The position numbers were made by a program, and so were the translations under genes. Source: Aplysia californica (taxonomy: Eukaryota > Mollusca > Gastropoda > Aplysiida > Aplysiidae). From it: a stretch of 37,222 bases of DNA. Below the pieces are notes generated by a model, which did not search any database, was not told the DNA's origin, and saw only the letters and a program-made list of their open reading frames with translations. Shown one piece after another: positions 30,101 to 37,222 of this stretch; the stretch's first letter is position 1, and each line of letters begins with the position of its first letter. Where the stretch lies: the NCBI RefSeq assembly GCF_000002075.1, contig NW_004797422.1, positions 642,891-680,112 on the forward strand, given 5' to 3'.

Positions 30101-31526
30101 AAGGAACGCTTGGTGGCCCAACCATCCAACCCCACTACATGAGTCATTTTCAGTGGCGGTGGGTGAACCAAAATTTAGGTGGGGCTTTGGTTGCTTCCAC
30201 TTTGTTACCACAAAATAGTAAGCAATACGTGTCAGAACAAAACAATGATGATTTTTCAATACTCACGGCGAGCCACGGCATTTTGCCCCCCCCCCCCCCT
30301 TTTGCCCATTATTTTTGTTTTGCAAGGTAACATAACATTTTTCTCGTAAACCACTGATTTGCGGCACTTTTCATTGCCATATTCGTTTTCAGGGCATTCT
30401 CCGGGAGAAGTAGTCCCGATCTAGCTCCATAGACATTTATACATTATTTACACACTCCGAAACAAAAACTGAAGTCGCATTTAAAAAAAAGGGGGTGCAG
30501 GGGGGTCTCCTCATTGCTAAATTCACAAAAATAATGGCTTGTAATAGTTTTAAGAGCCAAGGTTGTTCTCAGCACACTAAAAAACGTTAAAAGAGTGCCA
30601 AAAATAGTATAAAATGGGTTTGAACCTTTTCTATAAATTTACCAGTATTTTTTTACTTTCCCTCCCGTCTCACACTCAGCTACCAGTTGTCTATTTTCTA
30701 CTAAATATTGATGCGCAGAACACGAATATCAACTTCATTTCCGTCGCAAATTAATAGTTTTTGAAATATTTGATTGTTTTTTTCAACCGAGATAGACGTG
30801 CTTTGGACCAATCGGGGGGTACCAGGGGGGCCTGCCCCACTGGGGTAAATGAAAATCTGGGGGGTTACAGGGGGGCATGCCCCCCTGTTTTTACCCATAA
30901 TTTGATATTTTACAGTTAGATTTGAAATTGTCTTGAAAATAATTGATTTGCGACAGTTTTAGTGGCTTTATGTGTGATCTGCAGCAAACAGTACTGCAGT
31001 TTGACCCCTGAAACAGTGCATCTGTGTGCGGGAGTGAAAGTAAAAATTTACCAATTTACCGATGGCCTTTTCACCCTGGCAACCCAGTAAGCATTTTTAC
31101 TCAACTTCCGTTTTTGTTTCCGATTTTGTGTATATATATGAATGTCTGTCTATGGAGTAGTAATGGAGTTAGGCCGGGACCACTTCTCCCGAAGAGTGCC
31201 GTTTTCAGCACCCAAAAAACACGAGTCAGGTCACCAAAAACAGTGCTTTTGCAAGCGGGTGCATCCTTAAATTGGCCTTATACTTCAAAATATAAGACCC
31301 CTCTTCTACGCTCTTCTTTTACTTCTGATTTCTAACGTACACAACACAGTAACATACTAGATATAGATGAAATCTAGATCTAGATCAAGAGTCTAGATCT
31401 AGATAATAGATCTAGAGAGATCTAGATATAGAATCTAGATAAAGTTTTTCTATTGCTACACGCACCTTGCAGTTCTTTGCGAGCTTGTTGTCTTGCTTGA
31501 TGCTGCTTCACCAGGTTCGACAACAT
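26318..31526 (-). CDS. BLOC1S1: BLOC-1/BORC subunit 1 (BLOS1, GCN5L1), five exons, complete
   Basis: Exons 31526-31466, 30053-29981, 28620-28488, 27744-27657 and 26325-26318 join in phase at GT-AG introns to give 120 residues; the human protein has about 125. The protein reads [75 protein letters not shown] and [20 protein letters not shown], almost residue for residue the vertebrate BLOS1. It is helical and forms coiled coils. It is a shared subunit of BLOC-1 (lysosome-related organelle biogenesis) and BORC (lysosome positioning), and is also implicated in mitochondrial protein acetylation. The C-terminus is YRKSE: the last exon supplies only the end of one codon, one further codon and the stop. 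Introns hold mobile-element fragments but the coding parts look intact. It is divergent from the integrin alpha gene. Confidence 0.95.
26719..27017 (+). mobile_element. tRNA-derived SINE of the second family (plus orientation)
   Basis: GGGGCTCGTGTTGTCTAGAAG, GTTTGCCTCTCATT and a decayed B box (GGTTTAAAACT), then the pyrimidine-rich body and TCTTAGGGTAGGTAAGATC, match the minus-strand copy at 16684-17035. It ends against a (GA)n tract. Confidence 0.75.
27018..27121 (+). repeat. (GA)n microsatellite
   Basis: About 100 bp of GA with GGGA and GAAA interruptions, directly after the SINE, and perhaps grown from its tail. Confidence 0.9.
27657..27744 (-). CDS. BLOC1S1: BLOC1S1 exon 4
   Basis: TTTCAG|GAAATTGGTG acceptor at phase 0, AGGAAAA|GTAAGT donor. 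Encodes [16 protein letters not shown] through YAYRK. Confidence 0.95.
27745..28487 (-). other. BLOC1S1 intron 3
   Basis: 743 bp; contains at about 28005-28135 a tRNA-like segment (GGGATGACCTTGGTTTGAAT) similar to that at 7765-7990. Otherwise nothing. Confidence 0.6.
28488..28620 (-). CDS. BLOC1S1: BLOC1S1 exon 3
   Basis: GTACCACAG|AGTAGC acceptor, TTTAAAG|GTAAAA donor. Encodes [12 protein letters not shown] through VEDFNTALK. Confidence 0.95.
28621..29980 (-). other. BLOC1S1 intron 2
   Basis: 1360 bp. It carries a LINE fragment at 29560-29939, within about 45 bp of the exon 2 donor. The remainder is AT-rich with no feature. Confidence 0.7.
29560..29939 (-). mobile_element. LINE C-terminal fragment
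   Basis: On the minus strand: [20 protein letters not shown], then [22 protein letters not shown], the CCHC-like tail that follows RNase H in I-like LINEs, and then a short C-terminus ending near 29573. One frame change lies near 29755-29780. It is 5'-truncated. It does not match the tail of the LINE at 3240-4340, so it is another family. Confidence 0.7.
29981..30053 (-). CDS. BLOC1S1: BLOC1S1 exon 2
   Basis: TTTTTCAG|AGAAGCGG acceptor, AATGCTGG|GTAAGG donor. Encodes [24 protein letters not shown]. Confidence 0.95.
30145..30265 (+). repeat. Dispersed repeat similar to 33127-33255
   Basis: CAGTGGCGGTGGGTGAACC, CCAAAATTTAGGTGGGG, TGCTTCCACTTTGTTACCAC and ACTCACGGCGAGCCACGGC match, in order, the left end of the hAT-like element in the integrin intron. 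It is probably a fragment of that family with a better-preserved terminus. A poly-C run follows. Confidence 0.65.
30393..31200. mobile_element. Long-TIR non-autonomous DNA transposon with 8-bp target duplication, copy 2
   Basis: GGCATTCTCCGGGAGAAG at the left and the inverse of GGCACTCTTCGGGAGAAG at the right. The inverted similarity extends about 90 bp, through CTCCATAGACA and GAAACAAAAAC-GAAGT. GTTTTCAG at 30385-30392 is repeated at 31201-31208, exactly outside both ends. The centre has a perfect 20-bp palindrome (30868-30887). No coding capacity. The 8-bp duplication allows hAT or P-like mobilisation, but the ends are not typical of either. Confidence 0.8.
31365..31445. repeat. TCTAGATC palindromic tract
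   Basis: A cluster of overlapping AGATCT/TCTAGA motifs like that at 640-725. Confidence 0.8.
31466..31526 (-). CDS. BLOC1S1: BLOC1S1 exon 1 (coding part)
   Basis: ATG at 31526-31524; donor CTGCAAG|GTGCGTG. Encodes [20 protein letters not shown], matching the vertebrate start MLSRLLKEHQAKQ. Confidence 0.95.
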
Positions 31527-32103
31527 TCTTCTTTTTCTACTTGTACAAGAACTGATTTTATTTTTCGTACTCTTGAAATAAGGATTGCAAAGGTCTGTTG
31601 TCTGACCATGTGAATATCCAAATTCTCTAAATTTTATTACATTGGCTGCTAAAAAAGGGCGTTCTTCGACGTTCGTGTGCGATAATATTGACTTCGTTGG
31701 CTGTGTTTATCTCGTGACTTCGATATTCGTTAAATATTTTTGTTAGTTCGGATTTTGAAACAGCAACCATAAACGTAAATAAGCGAAATTATGTAGATCT
31801 GTAAAACTTTTGCGGTTGTTATCGAGAATCACCTGATTTTAGCGACCACGCTAATGCCAAATAGAACATTATCAGTGCTCAGCATTACTTTTTAATTTCA
31901 GAAAGAAACAACAGATGCTCATTATGAAAATGCATATTAACAAAAACAAAATATTTAGAACTGCCTTCTTATAATATAGTTGTAAAAATTAGTTAAACAT
32001 TTTGTGGAAAAAAAAACATTCCTTTTTTTTGGCCTCGCTTCCTTCTAAACTCTATTCAGAAGCATAGTGCACCTGGCAAGATACGGAAACATCACATCAA
32101 GCC
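31527..32103. promoter_or_regulatory. Divergent promoter region between BLOC1S1 and integrin alpha
   Basis: 577 bp separate the two start codons of oppositely transcribed genes, so both promoters and both 5' UTRs must fit here unless there are upstream non-coding exons. No clear TATA box. A bidirectional promoter is inferred from spacing. Confidence 0.55.
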
Positions 32104-32297
32104 ATGGCGGCCTGTCGCGTCGTGCCCAGAATGGAGTTCTTATTGTTGTATATTTTCTCTTTTGTTATTGTTGTAGAAGGCATCAATTATGACCCAAGAT
32201 TTTCATTGATTAAAAAAGGACAAGATGGCAGTTACTTTGGTTTTTCTGTTGCTCAGCATCAGATTATGAGAGACAAGAACTCTGTTGAGGAGAATGT
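32104..32297 (+). CDS. Integrin alpha, first coding exon (signal peptide and start of beta-propeller)
   Basis: ATG in GCCATGG. Residues 1-27 form a signal peptide (hydrophobic LLLYIFSFVIVV core, probable cleavage near VEG|IN). The mature start INYDPRFSLIKKGQDG SYFGFSVAQHQ has the conserved first FG-GAP blade opening of integrin alpha chains (F-LD... G-GS-FGFS-A-H). The exon ends at GAGAATGT|GTGAGT in phase 2. Integrin alpha subunits pair with beta subunits at the plasma membrane to bind matrix. The rest of the gene lies beyond the window, so the subclass cannot be settled; the sequence is compatible with the laminin-binding (alpha 3/6/7, PS1) group. Confidence 0.85.
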
Positions 32298-33126
32298 GTG
32301 AGTATCTTAGGCTACATTTTGTGACTGCTGGTGGTGACTGCTGGTCTGCTGTGTGTCTGTCATTGTGTTGTCGCAGGGTAAAAGGTGGACTGTGAAGGGT
32401 GCATTAACAGCGTATTGATTGATGACCAAAGGTGAGAGCTATGCTCATTCACCAGTTACGATTTCAACTGTGGAAAGATGCCGCATGGTCCCCTCTATAA
32501 ACATTTCTTTTTTTCTTTTTTTGAAATTCATAAATCACTTGCTGTGTGACTGTGCGTGTGAGTTGCTAGAAGTTTTAGTTTTAGTATAGTACACTACTAC
32601 AATACTATTAAATCTGTTATTGTTATAGTAGCAGATATTAGTCTTTAATTTAGCTTTATTAAATAGGGATAGGCAGTTTGGGAGTTTCATTCCAGCCCAT
32701 GGTCAGTTCAGTAGTACCACTTTTTAAAGTTAAAGTGTACACTATGTATGTCATGTGTAATATATAATTATATTTTTGTGTTATAATTGATAGGCCTACT
32801 TTAAAAACCCCGACATAAAAACAACTCTAAATCTAGATCTAGATCTAGTGATGAAAGTGAAAGCATTATAATTGCTTGGAGCGGGGGGAGGGGGTAGCCC
32901 TCTCGTCCCCAACCCCTCCCCCAAAGTCAAAGCTAGTCTCATGGAAATCATTGTAATGGTTTAGGTGCCGTGCAGTGTTTAAGAAATGCTTTCAAGCGGT
33001 TCCAAGTAACCAAATGTGTGTATCTTTCTTGTGACCAGAAGTTATTTTATTATAGAGGGTAGCCTACTTTAAAAAAATCTGAAACAGACATGTTTGGTTT
33101 TGAATTAAACTCGGGCCCCTTGGGCT

Positions 33127-33866
33127 ATGGGTGAACCAAAATTTTGGTGGGGGCTAATGTTGTTTCCACTTTTTAATTTTTTACCACCAAATAGCAAGCA
33201 GTAAGACCTAAACAGTACTGATTTTTCTATACTCACAGTGAGCCACGTCATTTTGAGAACCATTCAAACAAGAAAAGTCACCTATGTCTTCCATCTCTTT
33301 GTTCTAAGTTAGATTCTTCTGGATGAAGAAGTTGCCTTAAAAGTGATTCAACGTGATTACTGTTAATTTATATATCTCAGCGGCACAAGTACAAACATGC
33401 ACACACTGCACTTCAAACATATTCTGTCTATGTGCTGGATTAGGCCGTGTAGTCGATGAAAGTAGAAAATGCACCTCTAACAAAGGTCCAATGAGCGCAA
33501 GGCATCTCTGTGTTATAGGGGGAAAGTGTTTCGTAACCTTTCACCCCATTATCAGGGCTTGGAGAGCGTGAGCCCTCAGTACAGTGTTCTTTTTTTCCCA
33601 ATATTTTACCTTTTTAGAGTTTTATGAAATGGGCTCACCCTTTGCTGAGCCCTAAAAATATTTGATTGGGTGTTAGGTTACTCTAGTTGTAAGCAGTAAC
33701 AACAGTGATTGGACAACGAGCAAGCCGCCAAGTTGATCACTCTGTGAACATTGCATGCGATTGTAACGGTTTCAGCTGCTTATTTCGTTACTTAGGAAAC
33801 TTTCATTTACTTTTGGATAGAGTTGGGGGCTCAAGCCCTGAGCCCCACACTACCCACATCCACTGC
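33127..33866. mobile_element. hAT-like non-autonomous element with target-site duplication
   Basis: CTTGGGCT at 33119-33126 is repeated at 33867-33874. The right end (CACATCCACTG) and the related left end seen at 30145 (CAGTGGCGGTGGGTG) are inverted with respect to each other, as in hAT elements (CAGTG ends, 8-bp duplications). Here the left end lacks about nine bases. The interior is non-coding, with GGGGCTCAAGCCCTGAGCCCC palindromic at 33830-33850. Confidence 0.6.
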
Positions 33867-36214
33867 CTTGGGCTGCCTGTATAATAATAAAATGTATGGT
33901 TGGCATTATTCTGTCTCTGTCTTAAAGTCTGCAGTGTAGACAAGCCTACAGTCAAGGCTTAATTTTCTGGACTTTCTTGAGGCTTTAAGAATGTCCTGAC
34001 ACTCTTTTTATCCTGGTGCTGATTATAAAATTGGAAAGGGATTGATTTATGAAACACACACAGAGTCGACATTGTGATGTTGCCCAAGATGGCCACCCAT
34101 TGTTAACTTGGACAAAAGTAATTAATTGTCTTACACACAGATGAATGTTTTTGATAGTGTCAAAATTTAAAAAAACATGGGGATGAGGTGGGGGGGGGGG
34201 GGGGGGGGATTGTTGTCATTTGTATATTGCTTGTCTTAGGAAGATGCTTTATGGACAGGTTTGACTGTATTTGATCAGTAAATTGAATTATTTTAAAAGT
34301 AAAAGGTAACTGATCTGCCTGACATTATATATATGTGCTAGTAAACAGGTCTGTATTTGGCTTCTGATCTAGTATCAAAATAATTATAAAGTAAGTAAAG
34401 GTCAGGCCTTGATCAGCATTTGGCACGGCAGTAAAGGCAAAAATTATAAAGATAACCAGTACTCTCTCAAAATCAGTATTTTGTATTGAAAGTAAATTTA
34501 AAATCAACATTTAAATGCCATCTTAAATTTAAATCATGTGGACATATAGATGGTATTTATAATGTGTAAGCATTTGCAACTTCCATTTCTTTTTCTTTCT
34601 TTATAATTCAGCTCAGATCTTTCACCATTCTCAACTATGCTGGTAGGAGTTGAAACTCAAAGAGAATTGCACTCTCCCTGAGTGGCTCTTCATTTTGAAG
34701 CCTAGGCCTATGTCTTGAAAATGGATGTTTTATTTTGTTTTTGAATTCTTTTGGTATTTTTCCAACATCTCTTGGGTTCTGTAACCTCTTGTTTTATACT
34801 TTGACTTTTGACTGAGATTTTCCTTCAAACTGTATTTCTTGTCTCTAGTGAAAACACGCTTAGGCTTTTTTTTTCGGTCATATTTATTGTTTTGAGTAAA
34901 GATCTTCCTTGAAGCAGAAGAGAGAACTTTGTCTGACAAATATTTGAATTTCTTTGTCATTTAAATAAATAATCTTTGTCTTTTCTTTGAATTGTCATTA
35001 TGAATTATAACATACAGACACACAGTTTGTCATGATTTTATTGATTTATTGTTCATTCACTTTTGTCTGATATAAAACTATTTTACTGATACTTTTGTGT
35101 AAGTATCTGACCACTCTCGAGCATCCTTGAGGTCCTCAGTTGAGTGGGGTTCAAGTGTTTGGTTTCTTGATATGAGGGAGACAATCAAAGGGACAGACTG
35201 TATTGACACCAAGCTGAGAGGAAGAAAGGAAATAAGAAGTGCTCTTTGTAATTTGTAAGATGGGAAGAGGTTTTTCTTCCTGTTTGCTCTCTTTAATCGA
35301 TCTCTGTTTCATATAGAGTCTGATTATTTTGAGAGCTTACGGTTTTTCTTTTCCCCCCCAAAGGTCATCACTCCTCGCTGCCCTCCTCGATTTGTAGTTG
35401 ATGTTGGCGGTTAGAAATTACATTTCCTCTTTCTTGGAAAACATTAAAACAACATGAGCTTGTTGGGGGGTAGACAGAGGGCGGCATTTGACATTGTTCC
35501 TGTCATAAGGAACATCATAAAAGTCTCCTCGGACAGAGAAAAAAACCTGATACCCATGGAATTCTGCCCTTTGCTCTTGTGTAGGGCAACGCTCGGGGGC
35601 TTACTTATTAATCACTTATGGGGGCCTCTTTTGCTCTTCCTCTGGTATGTTCAGCGGAAGAAATGGCGCGCATCTGGAAATCATAGAGTATTAAGTGGAA
35701 TGTTGGAGAACTCCGGGATCGGGCTTACGGGAGACAGGGGAGTGGCGGGCGCCCCCGGTGTCTGTAATGTATCCCAGTCCCAGGTACCACATGTGGGAAC
35801 TATATTGTTTTAAGTGTTTTGTTGTTAAGACAATTTCCAGGAGTTTTTTTTCTTTGGCTTTTTCCCTTGAGCACTTAAAAGTTGGCATGCCCTGGTGTAT
35901 TTTTTTTTCTGTGCCCAATACCTGTGCGTAGATGTTGTTCACGTGTGCGATGCTAGATGCTGAGCTTATCATAAGTAGTACATGTGTTAGCATGTATTCT
36001 TCCATCACGCGCACTATTATTTTGCCGGTAGAATTGGCTCAGCCTTGTATTTGATCAAAGTGCGCGATCTGCATGAGGTGGTGATTAACGTAAAATGTTG
36101 AATTATTTTTCATAGAAGTAACGGTGATGGAAGAAATAATGGTGCGTGTAGTCGCTTTTGTAACGGTGCTGTTGTTGCTCGAAAAAGCTGTAACATGTTT
36201 GACCGCGTGGCGAG

Positions 36215-36250
36215 TTCGTGTGTGTGTGAGTGAGTGAGTGAGTGTGTAGT

Positions 36251-36314
<64 letters not shown>

Positions 36315-36320
36315 CGCGCG
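36215..36320 (+). repeat. (GT)n with flanking (GC)n
   Basis: GAGT units, then TGCGCGCGCGCGCGCG, then about 50 bp of GT, then ACGCGCGCG. This alternating purine-pyrimidine tract is prone to Z-DNA. Confidence 0.9.
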
Positions 36321-36429
36321 TTCTGATGCGTAGTATCAAGATGCCTTCTTTTGTATTATAAAGTTCACGTGGCTTCCTCGAAATTAAAAAAAAAAATTAT
36401 TAGGAAAAAAAAACCCCGCTAAGAAGAAA

Positions 36430-36680
36430 GGTAACGTGCTGTATTGTGTAGCCTACAGTCAGCGTTCCAGCGAGAGGAGCTTTGTCTGTCGGAGGTGTTC
36501 GTGTGCCTGTTCCACGCCGGGAGAGAGGCTCGCTGTGACGGTGTCAACTCGTATCGCGGTTAGGGCGCCGGTAATTGCCACCTTTGTCTCAGCCTCGGGG
36601 GGAGGCTGGTCCCGCGCCAGGTCAACGGCGGAGGAAAAGCCGCTGGGGGCTCCACAACGTTGGGGCTACACGTCAGGGCA
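36430..36680. other. GC-rich, CpG-containing island in the integrin intron
   Basis: Clearly richer in C+G and CpG than its surroundings (for example GCGGTTAGGGCGCCGG, CCGCGCCAGGTCAACGGCGG). Open frames through it have no recognisable domain. It may be an internal regulatory region or a decayed exon of something else. Confidence 0.4.
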
Positions 36681-36756
36681 ACTGCTTTTTTTCTTCCTTT
36701 TTATTGGAGGAAGGAGTGGGGGGGGTTTCATCGTGGTCGAGATTTATGAGAAATGA

Positions 36757-37193
36757 TCATCATTTTGTGCTTGTGTAAGCTTTCTCTTTTGTTTGTTTGT
36801 TTTAGTAGAGGTTTTACGGCGCTCGCAACTCCATAAGGTGACATTAGGACCGATGAAAGCTTTCTCTGCTGCCTTTGTCTTCTTCTACGGAAGCTAAAGC
36901 CGGTGTTATATATAGTACAAACATACCTGCTCTAACAGCAACATGTATAAGTGTAAGACAATCATCAGTACAAACGGTCACTCACCAAGCTTCTGTCGCT
37001 GCGATCGAAACTTTTGTGACATTATGGTCATTATTATGTGCTGATGTAAGCTTTCTCTAATTCCTTTGTCTCCTGTTACAAAAAGCTAATAAATAAGGCA
37101 TTGTAATAATAGGACAATCGAACCTGCTCTAACGGCCACATGTAAAAGACAATCATCTATACAAGCACAAAAGGCCACTTCCCAATACCCCTT
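36757..37193 (+). repeat. Tandem repeat, unit about 190 bp
   Basis: GATG(A/T)AAGCTTTCTCT begins units at 36852 and 37042, both continuing through CCTTTGTC, CCTGCTCTAAC(A/G)(G)C and AAGACAATCATC. A partial unit at 36757-36795 lies before the SINE tail. The CCTGCTCTAACGGCCACATG motif looks like a widespread satellite-like repeat, but I cannot name it. Confidence 0.65.
36805..36850 (-). mobile_element. SINE tail fragment
   Basis: On the minus strand: ACCTTATGGAGTTGCGAGCGCCGTAAAACCTCTACTAAAA, the end of the GC-type tail. The first arm of the hairpin is missing. Confidence 0.65.
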
Positions 37194-37222
37194 TGCTGTT
37201 TTTTTTTTCTTTCTTTTTTTTG

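Larger units (their letters stand above)
30054..31465 (-). other. BLOC1S1 intron 1
   Basis: 1412 bp. It holds a short dispersed repeat (30145-30265), a long-TIR DNA element (30393-31200) and a TCTAGATC-rich tract (31365-31445). Confidence 0.7.
32298..37222 (+). other. Integrin alpha intron 1 (runs past the window)
   Basis: Begins GTGAGT. I found no reading frame resembling the next propeller blade up to the window end. It contains the elements listed separately, a poly-G run at 34188-34209, and long AT-rich stretches at 34210-36200 in which I see nothing. Confidence 0.65.

Noticed and set aside
33353-33571. 72-residue frame as integrin exon 2
   Set aside because: It lacks any FG-GAP motif and falls inside the hAT-like element.
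34730-34960. Lys-rich 76-residue minus-strand frame
   Set aside because: AT-rich intronic sequence with no domain; its Lys and Asn bias follows composition.
35454-35813. 119-residue frame in the integrin intron
   Set aside because: No domain, signal or splice context recognised; composition is like its non-coding surroundings.
36436-36756. 106-residue frame over the GC-rich island
   Set aside because: It stays open mainly because of GC-rich composition and ends in non-coding DNA; no homology recognised.

Overview
The window looks like nuclear DNA of an animal, most likely a mollusc and plausibly a gastropod. It has intron-containing genes with consensus GT/AG splice sites, an integrin alpha first exon, a BLOC-1 subunit gene, and AT-rich non-coding DNA. 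It is full of simple repeats, tRNA-derived SINEs, fragments of LINEs and short inverted-repeat DNA transposons. The mollusc assignment is an inference from this repeat style, not a proof. There is one assembly gap (15178-16128).

Layout. 1-5700 is a nest of inverted-repeat elements: one at 748-1301, one at 1486-2082 with a 196-bp MITE inside it, and a 3-kb foldback-like element at 2451-5408 that carries a truncated RNase H-bearing LINE. 5763-8947 (+) holds two exons of an AT-hook protein of unknown function, whose 3' end is duplicated just downstream. 10480-14300 is intergenic, with SINEs, an RTE-like LINE tail and a tandem duplication. 14716-20451 (-) is a three-exon centrin-like EF-hand gene. 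Its introns carry SINEs, a G-rich tract, long (CT)n, (GAA)n and (GACA)n arrays and the gap. 21165-22930 and 23250-23516 are two minisatellites.

26318-31526 (-) is a complete five-exon BLOC1S1 gene (BLOC-1/BORC subunit 1, also called BLOS1 or GCN5L1). It is head-to-head with an integrin alpha gene that starts at 32104 (+), leaving a 577-bp divergent promoter region. The integrin's first intron runs to the end of the window.

The most interesting signals are: (i) a SINE superfamily with at least eleven copies, whose 3' region keeps two hairpins by compensatory base changes between subfamilies; (ii) the divergent integrin alpha/BLOC1S1 pair, which appears to match the human ITGA7/BLOC1S1 neighbourhood; (iii) two tail-to-tail SINE pairs and a roughly 195-bp (GAA)n tract in the introns of the centrin-like gene; (iv) the AT-hook protein, whose middle resembles the N-terminal part of transposase-derived proteins but which ends in a Ser/His/Pro-rich tail. 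I saw no LTR retroelement, virus copy, CRISPR array or canonical tRNA/rRNA gene.
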